DNA from: Phosphoribacter sp037045055 | GTDB taxonomy: Bacteria > Actinomycetota > Actinomycetes > Actinomycetales > Dermatophilaceae | Length of the DNA: 64,000 nucleotides | Reading direction: 5' to 3' | Assembly (NCBI GenBank): GCA_037045055.1 | Contig: JBAOHJ010000002.1 | Span: forward strand, 558,001 to 622,000 | Shown: positions 8,578 to 16,228 of the stretch, one piece after another | Layout: each line of letters begins with the position of its first letter | Numbering within the stretch: position 1 is the first letter of the stretch | Translations under genes and position numbers: made by a program | The notes under the pieces: generated by a model | Databases searched by the model: none | Seen by the model: the letters and a program-made list of their open reading frames with translations, nothing else | What the model was told of the DNA's origin: nothing

Positions 8578-9669
8578 TCAGCTGGGGACGATGTCCTCGT
8601 CGGGCGCCGCCTCGGCCACCCCGCCGAACAGGTGCCGCGCGACGACGTTGGCCACGGCGATCACCGGCACGGCCACGAGCCCGCCGACGATGCCGGCGAG
8701 CACGACCCCCGCAGCGATGGCGAGGATGACGGCCAGCGGGTGCACCCGGACCGCCCGGCCGAGCAGGAACGGCTGCAGGACATGCGACTCGAGCTGCTGG
8801 ACGGCCAGCACTCCCGCGAGCATGAGCAAGGCCGTGAGGAATCCGTGCGACACCAGCGCGAGCACCACGGCGACGAACCCGGACAGCAGCGCCCCGACGA
8901 TGGGGATGAACGACGCGAGGAACACCAGCACCCCGATCGCCGGGGCGAAGGGCACCCGCAGCAGGGCCGCCACGACCCCGATGCCGACCGCGTCCACCAG
9001 CGCGACGAGGACGGTCGCGTGGGTGTATGCCGTGAGGGTCCGCCAGGCGACCCGCCCACTGGAGTCCACCCGTGGTCGGGCCGTGCGCGGGAAGAGCCCG
9101 ACGAGCCACGCCCAGATGCGCTCGCCCTCGTAGAGGAAGAAGAACAGCGCGAACAGGGCGATGAACGACCCGGCGACGGCGTGCGTGGCGGTGAGCCCCG
9201 CCTTGGCCACCGAGCCGCGTAGGCCTTCGCTGGAGGTCAGGGCATTCTTCGCCTCGTCAACGTACTGGGTGAGCTGGCTGTCCGAGATGTCGAACGTGGT
9301 GCGCACCCACTCGCGCATCTGGTCGATCCCGGCACCGACCTGGCCGGCCATCTCGGAGACGCCGCCGGTGAGCTGGCTGGCCACGAGCAGCAGCAGGGCC
9401 GCGATCGCGGCCACGGTGCCGAGCACGGTGAGCCCGGCGGCGGCTGCGCGCCGCCCGCCGAGCAGGCGGCGCAGTCGGGCGTTGATCGTGTTGAGCATGG
9501 CGGCCAGCAGGGTGGCGACGACGAGCGGGATGACCGCCTCGGACACCATCGACAGGCCGTAGACCAGGGCGATGACGGCGACGGCGATCACCAGGGTGCG
9601 CCAGGCCCACTCGCTGGCCGCCCGGAAGGTGGCGGGGACGGGGGAGCGCGCGGCGTCGGAGGTCGGCAT
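8578..9669 (-). CDS. AI-2E family transporter
   Basis: This polytopic membrane protein of about 363 aa belongs to the AI-2E/PF01594 permease family. It has hydrophobic pairs at the N-terminus, a soluble amphipathic middle (about residues 90-160) and a C-terminal hydrophobic block containing LASFIPIVGALLSG, the family hallmark. Members export small molecules or ions; the substrate is unknown. The ATG at 9669 is preferred over the GTG at 9678 because GGTGA then serves as its ribosome binding site. The stop lies three bases from the sepX stop, so the genes converge with almost no spacer. Confidence 0.88.
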   Translation of the reverse strand: MPTSDAARSPVPATFRAASEWAWRTLVIAVAVIALVYGLSMVSEAVIPLVVATLLAAMLNTINARLRRLLGGRRAAAAGLTVLGTVAAIAALLLLVASQLTGGVSEMAGQVGAGIDQMREWVRTTFDISDSQLTQYVDEAKNALTSSEGLRGSVAKAGLTATHAVAGSFIALFALFFFLYEGERIWAWLVGLFPRTARPRVDSSGRVAWRTLTAYTHATVLVALVDAVGIGVVAALLRVPFAPAIGVLVFLASFIPIVGALLSGFVAVVLALVSHGFLTALLMLAGVLAVQQLESHVLQPFLLGRAVRVHPLAVILAIAAGVVLAGIVGGLVAVPVIAVANVVARHLFGGVAEAAPDEDIVPS

Positions 9670-9764
9670 GGGATTCACCGTATGCCGCCGGTATGCCCCG
9701 GCGCATACTCGGCGGCGCCGCAGTGGCGGGCTCGCGCCGAATGTTAGGGTGTCCGTTGCATCAT

Positions 9765-9840
9765 GGGGCTGTGGCGCAGTTGGTAGCGCGTCTCGTTCGC
9801 AATGAGAAGGCCAGGGGTTCGAGTCCCCTCAGCTCCACCA
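9765..9840 (+). tRNA. tRNA-Ala (CGC)
   Basis: The 76-base cloverleaf is complete with encoded CCA. Its acceptor is GGGGCTG/CAGCTCC, the D-arm stem is GCGC/GCGC, the anticodon arm is TCTCG-TTCGCAA-TGAGA with anticodon CGC, and the T-arm is AGGGG-TTCGAGT-CCCCT. It reads alanine GCG codons, which are abundant here. Confidence 0.96.
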
Positions 9841-10015
9841 GACACCGTCGGCCCGGTGGTCATCTGTCGGGTTCTCACGTCCGCCCGCCGAGGGCACGCC
9901 GCATTCGAGCGCACCTCCCGGGTCACGGCAAAGGTCATGAAGTGTTCTGCAGGGGGGAAAAACTCGGCAACTCCTCGTCACTGGCTACTGACCCGGGGCC
10001 GCGCGCTACGGCACG

Positions 10016-10609
10016 ATGAGGGTCGTGGAGCCCCCCCGTCGCCACATCCCGGCGCAGCTGGCCCGGGGTCGGCGATGGTATGCCGGCCCGCTGGGACCGC
10101 TGGTCGCCGTGCCGGCAGGGGCGAGCGAACACCGGGTCCTCATCGCCCGGTTCGCCGCACCCGACCGCCTGGCAGGACCGGGCCGTGCCCCGTCGTCGAG
10201 CCGCGCGTCGGGGCTTCGGCAGCGGCCCGACGAGCTTCGGCAGCGGCCTGACGAGCTCGGCCCGGGGCGATCCGGCGGTCTGGAGGCGCTGGCAGCGCGG
10301 CTGGACCTCGGTGCGCCGGTCGCGTCCATGCGCACCGACCGGCGCAAGTGCCTGATCCTCGTCGTGGTGTGCACGACCCTGGCGTGGCTCGCCGGCGAGG
10401 CGATGTGGCGCTTCGCGGCGATCTGGACGGTGCTGCTGGGCGTCGTCGTGGCCTGCTCGGCCGCCGTGGGCTGTGTCGCCGCCTGGGGCCTCATCGACCG
10501 CACGGAGGTGCACCTCTTCGAGGGGGGCGTGCTCTCGATCGACCGGTCCGGGCGGGTGCGCGCGCAGCTCGCGCCCGATCCGCGCCGGCGGCATACCCGA
10601 GGGGTCTGA
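10016..10609 (+). CDS. Hypothetical two-helix membrane protein
   Basis: This 197-aa protein is not recognised. A basic N-terminal half is followed by two adjacent hydrophobic segments (LILVVVCTTLAWLAGEAMW and AAIWTVLLGVVVACSAAVG, about residues 111-150) and a short cytosolic-looking tail. A 24-bp tandem duplication encodes two LRQRPDE units near residue 70. Third-position GC is high across the whole frame, which supports real coding; the ATG at 10016 or the GTG at 10025 could be the start. It stands alone between tRNA-Ala and a convergent lipoprotein gene. Confidence 0.55.
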   Translation: MRVVEPPRRHIPAQLARGRRWYAGPLGPLVAVPAGASEHRVLIARFAAPDRLAGPGRAPSSSRASGLRQRPDELRQRPDELGPGRSGGLEALAARLDLGAPVASMRTDRRKCLILVVVCTTLAWLAGEAMWRFAAIWTVLLGVVVACSAAVGCVAAWGLIDRTEVHLFEGGVLSIDRSGRVRAQLAPDPRRRHTRGV

Positions 10610-10715
10610 TCCGGGCCGCGGCCCGCCGCAACTAGGCCCGAAGCGGCCCGCGGGTTCCCGATCGGCCCGAGGTCGGCACCCGGTCGCACCGACCGAAGGC
10701 CCCAACGCGTCGGGG

Positions 10716-11786
10716 TCAGCGACTGTGCGCCTTGAAGAAGGTCCAGATCTCCCAGGTGGCGTTGAGGGCGTCGCTGGTGGGCGAGGCGACCGGGGTGCCG
10801 GTGGAGGCGACCGGGGGTGGGGCGGCCGCCGACGAGGGCATCGGGCCCGGGGTCGTCGTCGCGGACGGTCGCGCGTCCAACGGCCCGGAGCGCGCCACGC
10901 CGGGCCACTCGTGCCCACCCCCCTCGACGGTCACCAGGAGCACGTCGCGTCCGCTGGGGCAGCGCGCCAGCGAGCGCGTCACCGCCCCGGCGGTGGAGAT
11001 CACCTCACCGCCGCACCGGTCGGTGGTGCGCCACCGGGCGAGCAACGCCGGCACCGCCGGGCCGTCGATCTGCGCGACCCCGGTGTCGGACGGCCCGGCA
11101 TACGGGACGGTCGGGTCGGCGGTGCCGTGGATGTGGATCACCGAGATCGGCGCCGGGTTGGTGCAGTCGCCCACCAGGGTCGCCGCGACCGGGCCGACGG
11201 CGGCGAACAGGTCGCTCTCGCAGGCCATACGGTAGGCCATCATGCCGCCGGTGGACATCCCGGTGACGTAGATCCGCGTGGGGTCGACCGGCGCCAGCGC
11301 GCTGACCTCGTCGATGACCCGCTTGACGAACCCGACGTCGTCCACCCCCTGCGCCGGGGCCAGCCCGCAGCAGCCGCCGCCGGCGTTCCAGGCCTGGCCC
11401 ACCGCGTCCGGGTAGGCCACGACGAAGCGCTCCGCACCGGCCAGCACGTCCCATCCGTATGCCGCCTGCGCCGTCCTCGCGCTGCCGAACCCGCCGTGCA
11501 GCATGACCACCAAGGGAGCCGGGTCGACCAGACCAACCGGTCGAAACGCCCGGTACATCCGGATCCTGCCGTCCACCGTGATCGCGTGCTCGCTGGCCCC
11601 GCTGACCAGCGTGGGCGTGGCCGTCACCGAGGTCGTCGAGGGAGGCACCGCGGTGGGCGTGGTCGCCGGGTCGGGGGTGCAGCCGCCGAGCCACGCCAGC
11701 AGCACGCTCACCAGTCCCGCCACGACCCCGGTGCGGCCCCAGCCCGGCCGCTGGCTGTGGCCCGCGGTCGCCCTCATGCTCCTCAT
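10716..11786 (-). CDS. LpqC-like lipoprotein esterase (PHB depolymerase family)
   Basis: This 356-aa alpha/beta hydrolase is anchored by an N-terminal lipobox (LAWLGGC, cysteine near residue 36). The catalytic domain resembles PHB depolymerase/feruloyl esterases: an oxyanion segment VVMLHGGFGS, the nucleophile elbow GMSTGGMMAYRMAC, HIHGTADPTVPY carrying the acid, and GGGHEWPG with the histidine. A Thr/Pro-rich spacer follows the lipobox and an Ala/Pro-rich insert lies near the C-terminus. It probably acts on esters outside the membrane. It lies 45 bp downstream of the PMT gene on the same strand, so cotranscription is likely. Confidence 0.85.
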   Translation of the reverse strand: MRSMRATAGHSQRPGWGRTGVVAGLVSVLLAWLGGCTPDPATTPTAVPPSTTSVTATPTLVSGASEHAITVDGRIRMYRAFRPVGLVDPAPLVVMLHGGFGSARTAQAAYGWDVLAGAERFVVAYPDAVGQAWNAGGGCCGLAPAQGVDDVGFVKRVIDEVSALAPVDPTRIYVTGMSTGGMMAYRMACESDLFAAVGPVAATLVGDCTNPAPISVIHIHGTADPTVPYAGPSDTGVAQIDGPAVPALLARWRTTDRCGGEVISTAGAVTRSLARCPSGRDVLLVTVEGGGHEWPGVARSGPLDARPSATTTPGPMPSSAAAPPPVASTGTPVASPTSDALNATWEIWTFFKAHSR

Positions 11787-11831
11787 TGTGCCGCCCGGGG
11801 CCGACCCTCGCCGGACCCAGCCGCAGACCGC

Positions 11832-13421
11832 TCAGGTCCAGCTGGGGAACCAGACGTGGTTGACCCAGAACTGGTAGGGCACCACCTCGGCGGTGTAGAT
11901 CGGGTAGAAGAACGCGAAGACCAGCACGGTAAGCACGAGATAGGCGCCGACGAAGAGCATGCCGACCTGCCGCCGCTGGGGGCTCTGCTCGGGCCGGCCG
12001 ATGGCCAGGCCGAGGACGTAGGTCACCGCCAGCACCACCCAGGGGACGAAGGCCACCGAGTAGAAGTGGTAGATCGTGCGGTCGCCCAGCAGGAACCACG
12101 GCAGGTACCCCCCGGCGAAACCGGCGAGGATCGCCCCGGCCCGCCAGTCCCTGCGCAGCGCCCACCGGAACGCCAACACGGCCAGCGCCACGGTCGCCGC
12201 CCACCAGATCGTCGGGGTGCCGATCGACACGATCATCCGAGCACAGGAGTCGGTGGTGCACCCCAGGTCGCCGCGCTTCGGGTACTCGGCGAAGAACAGC
12301 GTCGGTCGGCCCTCGACGAGCCACGACCACGGGTTGGAGGCCCAGGCGTGCGGGGTCGACAGGCCGCGGTGGAAGTCGAGGATCTGCGCGTGGTAGTTCC
12401 ACCACGACCGCACCGCGTCCGGCACGAACGCCCACTGCGGGTCGGCCGGGTGCGCCACGGCCCACTGCCGGTTGTAGCCCACGTCGCTGCGGAACCACCC
12501 GACCCAGCTCGCCACGTAGACGACCAGGGCGGTCGGCACGAGGGCGACGAAGGCCCGCCCCCCGTCCTTGACGGCGGCGGCATACAGCCACGAGCGGATG
12601 CCCACGGTGCGACGCGCGCCCACGTCCCACAGGACCGTCATCACCCCGAAGACCGCGATGAAGTACAGCCCCGACCACTTCGTCGCGACGCACAGCCCCA
12701 GCAGGATGCCGGCCATCCACCGCCAGGGCCGCCAGCCCAGGGACGGGCCGAGCCAGCGCCCGTCCGGTGGCCTGGCCTGCGCACCGCGCTCGTCTGCGGC
12801 GATTCGCCGGGCCAGCAGGGCGCGGGAGCGGTCGCGGTCGAGCAGCAACGCCGCGAAGCCGGCGAAGGCGAAGAACATCACCGTCATGTCCAGCAGCCCG
12901 GTGCGCGAGTGGACAAGGTGATGTCCCTCGACCGCCAGCAGCAGTGCGGCGATGGTGCCCAGCAGGCTGGAGGCCAGCAGCCGCCGGGCCACCCGCCCGA
13001 TCATGAGGATCGACAGCGTCCCCATCACGGCCACGGCGAAGCGCCAGCCGAAGGAACTGTCCGCGCCGAACAGCGCCTCGCCCGCGCCGATGAGCCACTT
13101 GCCGACCGGCGGATGGACGACCAGGTCCCCGGTGGTGGGGTTGAACACGTCGAGCGTCCCGTGGGTGAACGCCTCGTCGATCTTCTCGCCGTACTTGTCG
13201 GTGTTGCGCATCTCGACGCCGAACTGCACCATCGACCAGCCCTGTTTGACGTAGTACGTCTCGTCGAACACGAGCTGGTGCGGGTTGTCGAGGTTCCAGA
13301 ACCGCACGGTGCCCCCGAAGACAGCGGCCACCAGCGGGCCGAGCCAGCCGAGCAGGCGCTGACCGATCGGCTCACCGATCAGTCGGCCACGCAGCCGCCG
13401 CTCGGTGCCCATGGGCGACAT
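11832..13421 (-). CDS. Dolichyl-phosphate-mannose-protein mannosyltransferase (PMT, GT39)
   Basis: This polytopic glycosyltransferase of about 529 aa transfers mannose from polyprenyl-phosphate-mannose to Ser/Thr of secreted proteins at the outer face of the membrane. The N-terminal catalytic loop holds the acidic pair in VFDETYYVKQGWSM, after RFWNLDNPHQL. VHPPVGKWLIG and many hydrophobic segments follow. Starts at 13421 and 13412 are both possible. In M. tuberculosis the PMT gene (Rv1002c) and rsmI (Rv1003) are neighbours; here rsmI is 18 kb away, with the type VII secretion island between them. Confidence 0.92.
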   Translation of the reverse strand: MSPMGTERRLRGRLIGEPIGQRLLGWLGPLVAAVFGGTVRFWNLDNPHQLVFDETYYVKQGWSMVQFGVEMRNTDKYGEKIDEAFTHGTLDVFNPTTGDLVVHPPVGKWLIGAGEALFGADSSFGWRFAVAVMGTLSILMIGRVARRLLASSLLGTIAALLLAVEGHHLVHSRTGLLDMTVMFFAFAGFAALLLDRDRSRALLARRIAADERGAQARPPDGRWLGPSLGWRPWRWMAGILLGLCVATKWSGLYFIAVFGVMTVLWDVGARRTVGIRSWLYAAAVKDGGRAFVALVPTALVVYVASWVGWFRSDVGYNRQWAVAHPADPQWAFVPDAVRSWWNYHAQILDFHRGLSTPHAWASNPWSWLVEGRPTLFFAEYPKRGDLGCTTDSCARMIVSIGTPTIWWAATVALAVLAFRWALRRDWRAGAILAGFAGGYLPWFLLGDRTIYHFYSVAFVPWVVLAVTYVLGLAIGRPEQSPQRRQVGMLFVGAYLVLTVLVFAFFYPIYTAEVVPYQFWVNHVWFPSWT

Positions 13422-13517
13422 CGTATGCAGCGTGGCCGGGCCGATCGCCGGAGCGCCAGCGTCGTGCGGCCGGGGTCGCGATTGGCCCGGACCGTGCCGA
13501 CGGCCGAGAATGGGGCC

Positions 13518-14477
13518 ATGCCGTCGAGCCCGCGGGTCGTGCGCGAGAACCTCACCCGGTTCGCCTGGCTGTCCATCGCCGCGGCAGTGCTGACGATCGC
13601 CCTCAAAGCCGGGGCCTACCTGCTGACCGGCTCCGTGGGGCTGCTCTCCGATGCCGCCGAGTCGGTCGTCAACCTCGTTGCGGCCCTGGTGGCCCTGCTG
13701 GCGTTGAGCGTGGCCGCTCGGCCCGCCGACGACACCCACAACTACGGGCACGCCAAGGCGGAGTACTTCTCCGCGGCGGTCGAGGGGGTGATGATCTTCG
13801 TCGCGGCGGTGTTCATCATCTGGCAGGCCGCGGACCGGTTCCTGCATCCCGAGCCCCTGGAGAACGTCAGGGTAGGCCTGGCGATCTCGGTGGCGGCGTC
13901 CGTCGTCAACGGCGTGGTCGCCCTCGTCCTGCTGCGCGCGGGCCGCCGGCACCGGTCGATCACTCTGGTCGCCGACGGCAAGCATCTGCTCACCGACGTG
14001 TGGACCTCGGCCGGCGTCGTCGTCGGCGTGCTGCTCGTGGCCTGGACCGGGTGGCTGCGGCTGGACCCGCTCATCGCCGCACTCGTCGGGCTCAACATCG
14101 TGCGGACCGGGTGGCACCTCATCCGCGACTCCGTCGACGGGCTCATGGACCACGCGCCGAGCGCTCAGGGGCAGCAGGCCATCGCCGAGGTGCTCGCGTC
14201 CTTCGCCGGCGACGAGGTGCGCTTCCACGCCGTGCGGCTGCGCGAGTCGGGCCACCAGGTGTTCGTGGCGATGCACGTGCTCGTGCCCGGTGAGTGGACG
14301 GTGCAACGCGGCCACGACCTGCTCGAGCGGGTGGAGGGCCGGCTGACCGAGGCGGTCCCGCACCTGGTCGTCGACACGCATCTCGAGCCCCTCGAGGACC
14401 CGCGGTCCTACGAGGACGCCGCCGACGGCCACGGGGTGGGCACCGCGCTGCCGGTGGACGCGGCATACGAGATCTGA
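13518..14477 (+). CDS. Cation diffusion facilitator (CDF) metal efflux transporter
   Basis: This 319-aa protein is predicted to export divalent metals (Zn, Co, Fe or Mn) in exchange for protons. The TM2 site appears in LLSDAAESVVN, followed by HNYGHAKAEYFSA. TM5 carries ADGKHLLTDVWTSAG, and a cytosolic C-terminal domain has HAVRLRESGHQVFVAMHVLVP and ending VVDTHLEP. The H-x-x-x-D pattern in TM5 suggests zinc or iron, but this is inference. The gene diverges from PMT and converges on the putative immunity cluster. Confidence 0.92.
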   Translation: MPSSPRVVRENLTRFAWLSIAAAVLTIALKAGAYLLTGSVGLLSDAAESVVNLVAALVALLALSVAARPADDTHNYGHAKAEYFSAAVEGVMIFVAAVFIIWQAADRFLHPEPLENVRVGLAISVAASVVNGVVALVLLRAGRRHRSITLVADGKHLLTDVWTSAGVVVGVLLVAWTGWLRLDPLIAALVGLNIVRTGWHLIRDSVDGLMDHAPSAQGQQAIAEVLASFAGDEVRFHAVRLRESGHQVFVAMHVLVPGEWTVQRGHDLLERVEGRLTEAVPHLVVDTHLEPLEDPRSYEDAADGHGVGTALPVDAAYEI

Positions 14478-14492
14478 CCGGATCCGGGCGCA

Positions 14493-15071
14493 GTGCTCCG
14501 CCGGGCCGGCTACTGGGGCACCGGTGGGGGGTCCTCGGGGAGGGCCGGTGGGGGGGTGAGCAGGTCGTCCCAGTGGCCCCAGTCGGGGATGGGGCGGTAG
14601 AGGTGTTGGACGGGGATGTCGGTGCGTTTGGCTCGGGTCGTGGTGATGGTGCCGTCGGGGTTGCGGTGGGCCATGAGCAGGGAGCCGTTGCCGTCGGGTC
14701 GGTTGCGGGCCTCGACCCAGCGGGTGCGCCAGCTGTCCGACCGGGTGAGGATTGTGGAGGTTTCGGGGTAGTCGTTGAGCAGGGCGATCGAGCAGAACAG
14801 CCGCCCGTCTTTGACCTGCCAGTAGTAGGTCTCCTTGGGGACGCCGGGGGGGATCTGCTCGACGACGGTGAACCCGGCTTGGCCGGTGCCGACGACGATG
14901 TAGTAGGGGACGATGCCGGTGCTCTCGTCGACGGGGGGCAGCACCGTGACCTCTCCGGTGGGGCTGGTGTAGCGGCGGCGGGCCTCGGCCTCGTCGATCC
15001 ACCCGTGCGGAGCTGGGAAGGCATCCTGGGACATGTCGCTGAACCGCCCGCAGAACCGCCACGCGATCATC
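14493..15071. repeat. Direct repeat, copy B (579 bp, about 99% identical to 15650-16228)
   Basis: This segment and 15650-16228 match at a constant offset of 1157 bp, with only three substitutions seen by eye: two near the gene start and one near the stop. The repeat spans one whole gene plus 17 bp after its stop. Sequence diverges immediately outside both ends. No inverted terminal repeats or transposase are visible, so a simple segmental duplication or gene conversion is the likeliest cause. Confidence 0.97.
14510..15070 (-). CDS. Putative immunity protein, second copy
   Basis: This 186-aa soluble protein is not recognised. It differs from its twin at 15667-16227 by a single residue (Ala instead of Glu at position 3, MIAW versus MIEW). 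It is rich in aromatic residues, with RFCGRFSDMSQDAF near the start, an acidic centre, and a proline-rich C-terminus ending DPPPVPQ. Its own ribosome binding site (AGGAG upstream of 15070) lies in unique sequence. Its place at the end of the toxin operon suggests an immunity or effector-partner role; this is inference. Confidence 0.75.
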   Translation of the reverse strand: MIAWRFCGRFSDMSQDAFPAPHGWIDEAEARRRYTSPTGEVTVLPPVDESTGIVPYYIVVGTGQAGFTVVEQIPPGVPKETYYWQVKDGRLFCSIALLNDYPETSTILTRSDSWRTRWVEARNRPDGNGSLLMAHRNPDGTITTTRAKRTDIPVQHLYRPIPDWGHWDDLLTPPPALPEDPPPVPQ

Positions 15072-15124
15072 GCTGGTGCTCCTATCCCTGGGGGCACCGA
15101 CGGGGTATGCCGGCGAGGTGTGGG

Positions 15125-15610
15125 TCAGTGCTCGCCGCGGGCGAGGACGCGGCGAGCTTGGGCGAGCCGAGGGCTGAGGATGTGAACGGCGGCGGAGCGT
15201 AGCCCGACGACGAGCACGACCCGCGGTCCAGCCGCCAGGTCCCAGTACATCTCGTCGTGTTGACGGGGGAACGGCGCGTGGGTGCCGGGGCCGTACATGT
15301 CCTTGATGAGCCCGGCGTAGAACGAGAACGCCTCGTGCTGGAAGGTGTCGCGCTCGTCGCTGACATCCTGGGAGGAGTCGGTGAGGGAGAGGTGGATCGA
15401 GGACACCTCGTCGTCGTCGACGAGGGAGATGCTCCCGAGGCCGGGTTTGACCCCGAGGTTGGCGACGAAGGTCGCCTCGGTGAATGGTGTCCAGCCGAGT
15501 GACGTGGTGACGACGTGCGTCATTCCCTCCAGTCGCACCGGCCACGGCAGCTCGACCAGGGCGGCGACCTGCCGTCGGAAATCTGCTTCGGAGACGCGGT
15601 TCCAGCTCAT
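15125..15610 (-). CDS. DUF6301-like protein (possible immunity protein)
   Basis: This 161-aa acidic cytosolic protein begins MSWNRVSEADFRR and contains RLEGMTHVVTTSLGW and a FQHEAFSFYAGLIKDMYG segment. The pattern resembles actinobacterial DUF6301 proteins, often found beside secreted toxins; I could not confirm this by search. It sits between the two copies of the duplicated gene, downstream of the toxin and on the same strand. It could be a second immunity protein or the remnant partner of a lost toxin. Confidence 0.7.
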   Translation of the reverse strand: MSWNRVSEADFRRQVAALVELPWPVRLEGMTHVVTTSLGWTPFTEATFVANLGVKPGLGSISLVDDDEVSSIHLSLTDSSQDVSDERDTFQHEAFSFYAGLIKDMYGPGTHAPFPRQHDEMYWDLAAGPRVVLVVGLRSAAVHILSPRLAQARRVLARGEH

Positions 15611-15649
15611 AGGCCTAGGCAACGGTGCGTTCGGTCGGCAGTCGGGGGC

Positions 15650-16228
15650 GTGCTCCGCCGGGCCGGCTACTGGGGCACCGGTGGGGGGTCCTCCGGGAGG
15701 GCCGGTGGGGGGGTGAGCAGGTCGTCCCAGTGGCCCCAGTCGGGGATGGGGCGGTAGAGGTGTTGGACGGGGATGTCGGTGCGTTTGGCTCGGGTCGTGG
15801 TGATGGTGCCGTCGGGGTTGCGGTGGGCCATGAGCAGGGAGCCGTTGCCGTCGGGTCGGTTGCGGGCCTCGACCCAGCGGGTGCGCCAGCTGTCCGACCG
15901 GGTGAGGATTGTGGAGGTTTCGGGGTAGTCGTTGAGCAGGGCGATCGAGCAGAACAGCCGCCCGTCTTTGACCTGCCAGTAGTAGGTCTCCTTGGGGACG
16001 CCGGGGGGGATCTGCTCGACGACGGTGAACCCGGCTTGGCCGGTGCCGACGACGATGTAGTAGGGGACGATGCCGGTGCTCTCGTCGACGGGGGGCAGCA
16101 CCGTGACCTCTCCGGTGGGGCTGGTGTAGCGGCGGCGGGCCTCGGCCTCGTCGATCCACCCGTGCGGAGCTGGGAAGGCATCCTGGGACATGTCGCTGAA
16201 CCGCCCGCAGAACCTCCACTCGATCATC
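15650..16228. repeat. Direct repeat, copy A (579 bp)
   Basis: This is the toxin-proximal copy of the repeat described at 14493-15071. This copy is translationally coupled to the toxin gene, so it is probably the ancestral one. Confidence 0.97.
15667..16227 (-). CDS. Putative immunity protein, toxin-coupled copy
   Basis: This 186-aa protein is nearly identical to the one at 14510-15070. Its ATG shares one base with the toxin stop (TGATG), the arrangement expected when a cell must make antidote together with toxin. No signal peptide is visible, so it should stay in the cytosol. I do not recognise the family. The immunity role follows from coupling, size and position and has not been shown. Confidence 0.78.
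   Translation of the reverse strand: MIEWRFCGRFSDMSQDAFPAPHGWIDEAEARRRYTSPTGEVTVLPPVDESTGIVPYYIVVGTGQAGFTVVEQIPPGVPKETYYWQVKDGRLFCSIALLNDYPETSTILTRSDSWRTRWVEARNRPDGNGSLLMAHRNPDGTITTTRAKRTDIPVQHLYRPIPDWGHWDDLLTPPPALPEDPPPVPQ

Noticed and set aside
9765..9840. tRNA-Ala as an integration site for the downstream region
   Set aside because: No integrase gene and no second copy of the tRNA 3' end were seen downstream.
10473..13517. A very long plus-strand frame leading into the CDF gene
   Set aside because: It runs antisense through the LpqC-like and PMT genes, both with clear motifs. Only the part from 13518 has protein-family character.
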